DNA of 64,000 nucleotides from Pseudomonas koreensis (lineage in GTDB: Bacteria > Pseudomonadota > Gammaproteobacteria > Pseudomonadales > Pseudomonadaceae). Below are positions 61,362 to 64,000 of this stretch, piece after piece (the first letter of the stretch is position 1; each line of letters opens with the position of its first letter). Position numbers and translations under genes: made by a program. Below the pieces are notes generated by a model. It worked only from the letters and a program-made list of their open reading frames with translations. It made no database searches and was not told the DNA's origin. Location: NCBI RefSeq assembly GCF_025447595.1, contig NZ_JAOEJU010000015.1:90257-154256 (forward strand), in the 5' to 3' direction.

Positions 61362-62441
61362 ATGACCGCCATTCACATCAAGTTCCCTTCCCTCACCCTC
61401 AAGGCCGGCCCCCGGGCCATGGCGCGCATTCGTGCCCAGGGCCTGAACGCCGCCGACGTCGGCACCCTGCCCGGCGCTGCCGGCGGGCCGAAGGCGCTGG
61501 GGATTCAGGGGCTGGATCTGGCGCTGTTCGGCGAGTGGTTGCCGGCGGCACCGCGCGAACGTTCGCTGATCGGTGCGTCAGTGGGTTCCTGGCGGTTCGC
61601 CAGCGCGTGCCTGCCGGACGCCGCCGAAGGCATTCGCCGCCTCGGCCATCTGTACACCGAGCAAAACTTCAACAAAGGCGTGACCATCGGCGACGTCAGC
61701 CGCAGTTCGCAGCGCATGCTCGATGACCTGCTCGACGGCCGCGATGCCTTGCTCCTCGACAACGCCCATTACCGCTTGAACATCATGGTGGTCAAAAGCC
61801 ACGGCGGGCTGGCGGACGACCATCGCGGCCGGCTCGGGCTGGCGCTGGGTTCGGTGATCGCCGACAACCTGCGGGGCCGCGCGCGTCTGTCGAGGCACTT
61901 CGAACGGCTGATCATCCACGACCCGCGCCTGGCGCCGCCGGTGCATGCGCTGAATGACTTCCCGTCGCGCTTCGTCGCCCTCGATGCCGGCAACCTGCGC
62001 CAGGCGCTGCTGGCCTCGGGTTCGATCCCGATGGTCATGGAAGGCGTGCGCGACCTGCCGGGCGCCGGTGCCGGCACGTTCCGCGACGGCGGTCTGCTCG
62101 ACTATCACCTCGACCTGCCCTACAGCGGTGACGGCATCGTGCTCTATCCGCACTTCACCGATCGGGTGATTCCGGGCTGGTTCGACAAGACTCTGCCTTG
62201 GCGCAAGGCATCGACCGAGCGCCTGCAAGACGTGCTTTTGCTGGCGCCGTCGAAGGAATACCTGGCGCGCCTGCCCTACGGCAAACTCCCCGACCGTAAC
62301 GACTTCAAACGCTTCATGGGTGATGCACCGAGCCGGCAGAAATACTGGCGCGCGGCGATGGACGAGAGTCGCCGGCTGGGCGACGAGTTCCTCGAACTGA
62401 CTGCCAATGGTCGCCTCGCCGAGCGCTTGCTGACCCTTTAG
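61362..62441 (+). CDS. Patatin-like phospholipase
   Basis: A 359-residue serine lipid hydrolase of the patatin type. The nucleophile is S73 in GASVGSW, the catalytic aspartate is in RDGGLLDYH near residue 242, and an oxyanion-type glycine run PGAAGGPKALG lies near residues 38-47. There is no signal peptide, so it acts inside the cell or is exported by another path. The ATG at 61362 gives a clean N-terminus; an open frame to 61284 lacks a ribosome site. It is divergent from the PepSY operon. Confidence 0.92.
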   Translation: MTAIHIKFPSLTLKAGPRAMARIRAQGLNAADVGTLPGAAGGPKALGIQGLDLALFGEWLPAAPRERSLIGASVGSWRFASACLPDAAEGIRRLGHLYTEQNFNKGVTIGDVSRSSQRMLDDLLDGRDALLLDNAHYRLNIMVVKSHGGLADDHRGRLGLALGSVIADNLRGRARLSRHFERLIIHDPRLAPPVHALNDFPSRFVALDAGNLRQALLASGSIPMVMEGVRDLPGAGAGTFRDGGLLDYHLDLPYSGDGIVLYPHFTDRVIPGWFDKTLPWRKASTERLQDVLLLAPSKEYLARLPYGKLPDRNDFKRFMGDAPSRQKYWRAAMDESRRLGDEFLELTANGRLAERLLTL

Positions 62442-62527
62442 TCAGCGCAGCCCTGGACAAGCTGGTAAACTCGCCGCCTGCCCGAATTCGCTGCGGCGAA
62501 CGCCATCTGAACAGAGCTGAAATCACT

Positions 62528-62884
62528 GTGGAAATCTTCAAGGAATTTACGTTCGAATCCGCCCACCGCCTGCCCCACGTACCGGACGGCCACAAGTGCG
62601 GACGCCTGCACGGTCACTCGTTCAAAGTGGCGATTCACCTGAGCGGCGACCTCGATCCGCACACCGGCTGGATCCGTGACTTCTCCGAGATCAAGGCGAT
62701 TTTCAAGCCGCTGTACGAGCGTCTGGACCACAACTACCTGAACGACATTCCGGGCCTCGAGAACCCGACCAGCGAAGTGCTGGCCAAATTCATCTGGAAT
62801 GAATTGAAGCCCCTGCTGCCGGAACTCAGTGCGATCCGCATCCACGAGACCTGCACCAGCGGTTGCATCTATCGCGGCGAGTAA
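62528..62884 (+). CDS. queD: 6-carboxytetrahydropterin synthase
   Basis: Second step of queuosine (7-deazaguanine) synthesis, making 6-carboxy-5,6,7,8-tetrahydropterin from dihydroneopterin triphosphate. A 118-residue QueD/PTPS-fold enzyme with zinc ligands H13, H28 and H30 (SAHRL, LHGHS), catalytic C24 (HKCGRL) and the closing ETCTSGCIYRGE. It starts with GTG at 62528. Monocistronic, followed by a REP pair and a terminator. Other queuosine genes are not nearby. Confidence 0.97.
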   Translation: MEIFKEFTFESAHRLPHVPDGHKCGRLHGHSFKVAIHLSGDLDPHTGWIRDFSEIKAIFKPLYERLDHNYLNDIPGLENPTSEVLAKFIWNELKPLLPELSAIRIHETCTSGCIYRGE

Positions 62885-62908
62885 CCCGTCCAGAAGTCGC
62901 TGAAAAAA

Positions 62909-63001
62909 CCTGTGGGAGCGAGCTTGCTCGCGAAAGCGGTTTACCAGTGAAGCAAATGTTGCCTGACACGGCGCCTTCGCGAGCAAGCTCGCTCCCACAG
63001 G
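62909..63001. repeat. REP inverted pair
   Basis: CCTGTGGGAGCGAGCTTGCT and its inverse CTCGCTCCCACAGG between queD and the hydrolase gene. Confidence 0.9.
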
Positions 63002-63027
63002 GATAGAAGGCGCCTCAGTGTTTGAAT

Positions 63028-63052
63028 AAACAGCCCCCGAGGCTGTTTTTTT
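63028..63052 (+). terminator. Intrinsic terminator after queD
   Basis: AAACAGCC-CCCGA-GGCTGTTT with the T run continuing to 63052. Eight-bp stem. Confidence 0.9.
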
Positions 63053-63095
63053 ACGCCTATGCTTTTTGGCTCGAAACCGCCAAGAGGACAGGCCC

Positions 63096-63908
63096 ATGAC
63101 GGACTGGCTGCTGGATCAGGTCTTTGATTTCAACGGACGACAGATTCGCCACGGGGTGCGCGGCGATGGCCCGCCGCTGGTGTTCGTGCACGGCACGCCC
63201 TTCTCGTCTTACGTGTGGCACCGCATCGCGCCGCACTTTTTCGCCACACACCGGGTGCATTACTTCGACCTACTGGGCTACGGCCAATCCGAGCAACCGG
63301 ACGCCGATGTCTCCCTCGGGGTGCAGAACGAATTGCTCGCTGAGTTGCTCGATCACTGGAATCTGCAATGCCCGGACGTGGTCGCCCACGACTTCGGCGG
63401 CGCCACCGTGCTGCGCGCGCACCTGCTCAACGGCAAGGATTATCGCAGCCTGACCCTGATCGACCCGGTGGCACTGACACCGTGGGGTTCGCCGTTCGTG
63501 CAGCACGTGCGTCAGCATGAAGCGGCATTCAGCGGCCTGCCGGATTACATCCAGCGCGCCATCGTGCCGACCTACATTCGCGGGGCGATTCACCGGGATA
63601 TTCCGGATGATGAACTGGCACCCTACGTACAGCCGTGGCTGGGCGATCCGGGGCAAGCGGCGTTCTACCGGCAGATCGCGCAGATGGATCAGCGCTACAC
63701 GCTGGAGGCGCAGCCGCTGTACCCGACGATCCGTTGTCCGGTGCAGATTCTCTGGGGGGAAGAGGATCAGTGGATTCCCATCGAACGCGGGCGCGAGTTG
63801 CACAAGATGATTCCCGGATCGCAGTTTCATCCGGTTCCGAATGCCGGGCATCTGGTGCAGGAAGATGCGCCGGAAGCCATCGTTGCCGCCCTGCTCCGCT
63901 TCCTGTGA
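63096..63908 (+). CDS. Alpha/beta hydrolase, haloalkane-dehalogenase-like
   Basis: A 270-residue hydrolase. It has the oxyanion segment VFVHGTPFSSYVW (HGTP 32-35) and nucleophile D99 in VAHDFGG, an Asp rather than Ser as in haloalkane dehalogenases and epoxide hydrolases. The acid is in WGEEDQW and the base histidine in NAGHLVQEDAP. Cytoplasmic, no signal peptide. The start at 63096 follows the AGGACAGG-like ribosome region. Whether it dehalogenates or opens epoxides is not visible. Confidence 0.9.
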   Translation: MTDWLLDQVFDFNGRQIRHGVRGDGPPLVFVHGTPFSSYVWHRIAPHFFATHRVHYFDLLGYGQSEQPDADVSLGVQNELLAELLDHWNLQCPDVVAHDFGGATVLRAHLLNGKDYRSLTLIDPVALTPWGSPFVQHVRQHEAAFSGLPDYIQRAIVPTYIRGAIHRDIPDDELAPYVQPWLGDPGQAAFYRQIAQMDQRYTLEAQPLYPTIRCPVQILWGEEDQWIPIERGRELHKMIPGSQFHPVPNAGHLVQEDAPEAIVAALLRFL

Positions 63909-63937
63909 CCCGAAACATGACCCGTGGGAGATTCTAT

Positions 63938-63959
63938 GGTTGAGGGGAAACCCTCAACC
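63938..63959. terminator. Hairpin at the end of a minus-strand gene
   Basis: GGTTGAGGG-GAAA-CCCTCAACC, a 9-bp stem with a GAAA tetraloop, near the window end. It overlaps the putative stop of the partial gene beyond. Confidence 0.6.
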
Positions 63960-64000
63960 GGCCTTCGGCTGATATTCGCTTTGCCCCTTCAACAGCGCAA
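63954..64000 (-). CDS. C-terminal end of a gene cut by the window edge
   Basis: Reading the minus strand, the last codons would encode ALLKGQSEYQPKAG followed by TGA at 63954-63956. Codon use is normal for this genome and a hairpin sits at the stop, but only 14 residues are visible, so nothing can be said of function. Confidence 0.35.
   Translation of the reverse strand, partial: ALLKGQSEYQPKAG

Overview
The window looks like a chromosomal segment of a Pseudomonas of the fluorescens group. The evidence is high GC with strong GC3 codon use, many copies of the GTGGGAGCGAGC-type REP palindrome, a PflMT-type metallothionein, DUF6555/DUF3455/DUF1615 genes and FliA-type chemoreceptor promoters. 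All calls rest on reading the sequence and on remembered family features; no database search was run.

Layout. 0-9 kb: an MFS exporter, a lipoprotein, a periplasmic aldose 1-epimerase, a YeaE-type aldo/keto reductase, DUF1810, DNA polymerase II, a CBS-domain protein and a GST. 8.6-9.7 kb is a 1.1 kb intergenic region with several dyads and a textbook -24/-12 (sigma-54) promoter. 9.7-20.4 kb is one coherent uptake locus on the + strand: tonB, exbB, exbD, a TonB-dependent receptor and a complete yejABEF ABC importer. It has the parts to carry a peptide-like ligand across both membranes. 20.5-22.9 kb: DUF3455, an ECF sigma/anti-sigma pair and a secreted protein made of six identical 13-residue repeats. 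23-31 kb: mostly housekeeping and metabolism (DUF1615 lipoprotein, FAD monooxygenase, a cysteine/zinc-type HemB, a YfcG-like GST, a histidine phosphatase, selU-selD).

31.2-35.2 kb is a compositionally different, AT-richer block of three uncharacterised genes: an amphipathic-repeat protein, an HNH-like membrane protein, and a multi-TM protein with a periplasmic OmpA-like domain. It is my best candidate for an undescribed system. 35.3-45.8 kb is a single giant autotransporter of about 3,500 residues built of beta-strand repeats. 46.3 kb: tsx, behind a PurR/LacI-like palindrome. 47-52.8 kb: a quinone-reductase-like MDR enzyme, XapX, an AraC regulator, two small hypotheticals, a metallothionein, a paired DMT (DUF606) transporter and a LysR regulator. 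52.8-58.5 kb: two chemoreceptors, each with a recognisable FliA promoter, flanking a Na+/H+ antiporter-family gene. 58.6-61.2 kb: a four-gene PepSY-PepSY-response regulator-sensor kinase operon. 61.4-64 kb: a patatin-like lipase, queD, a dehalogenase-like hydrolase and the tail of another gene.

Eleven REP/REPIN-like inverted pairs sit between genes, and one has become the 3' end of yejF. I saw no rRNA, tRNA, IS element, prophage or CRISPR array.
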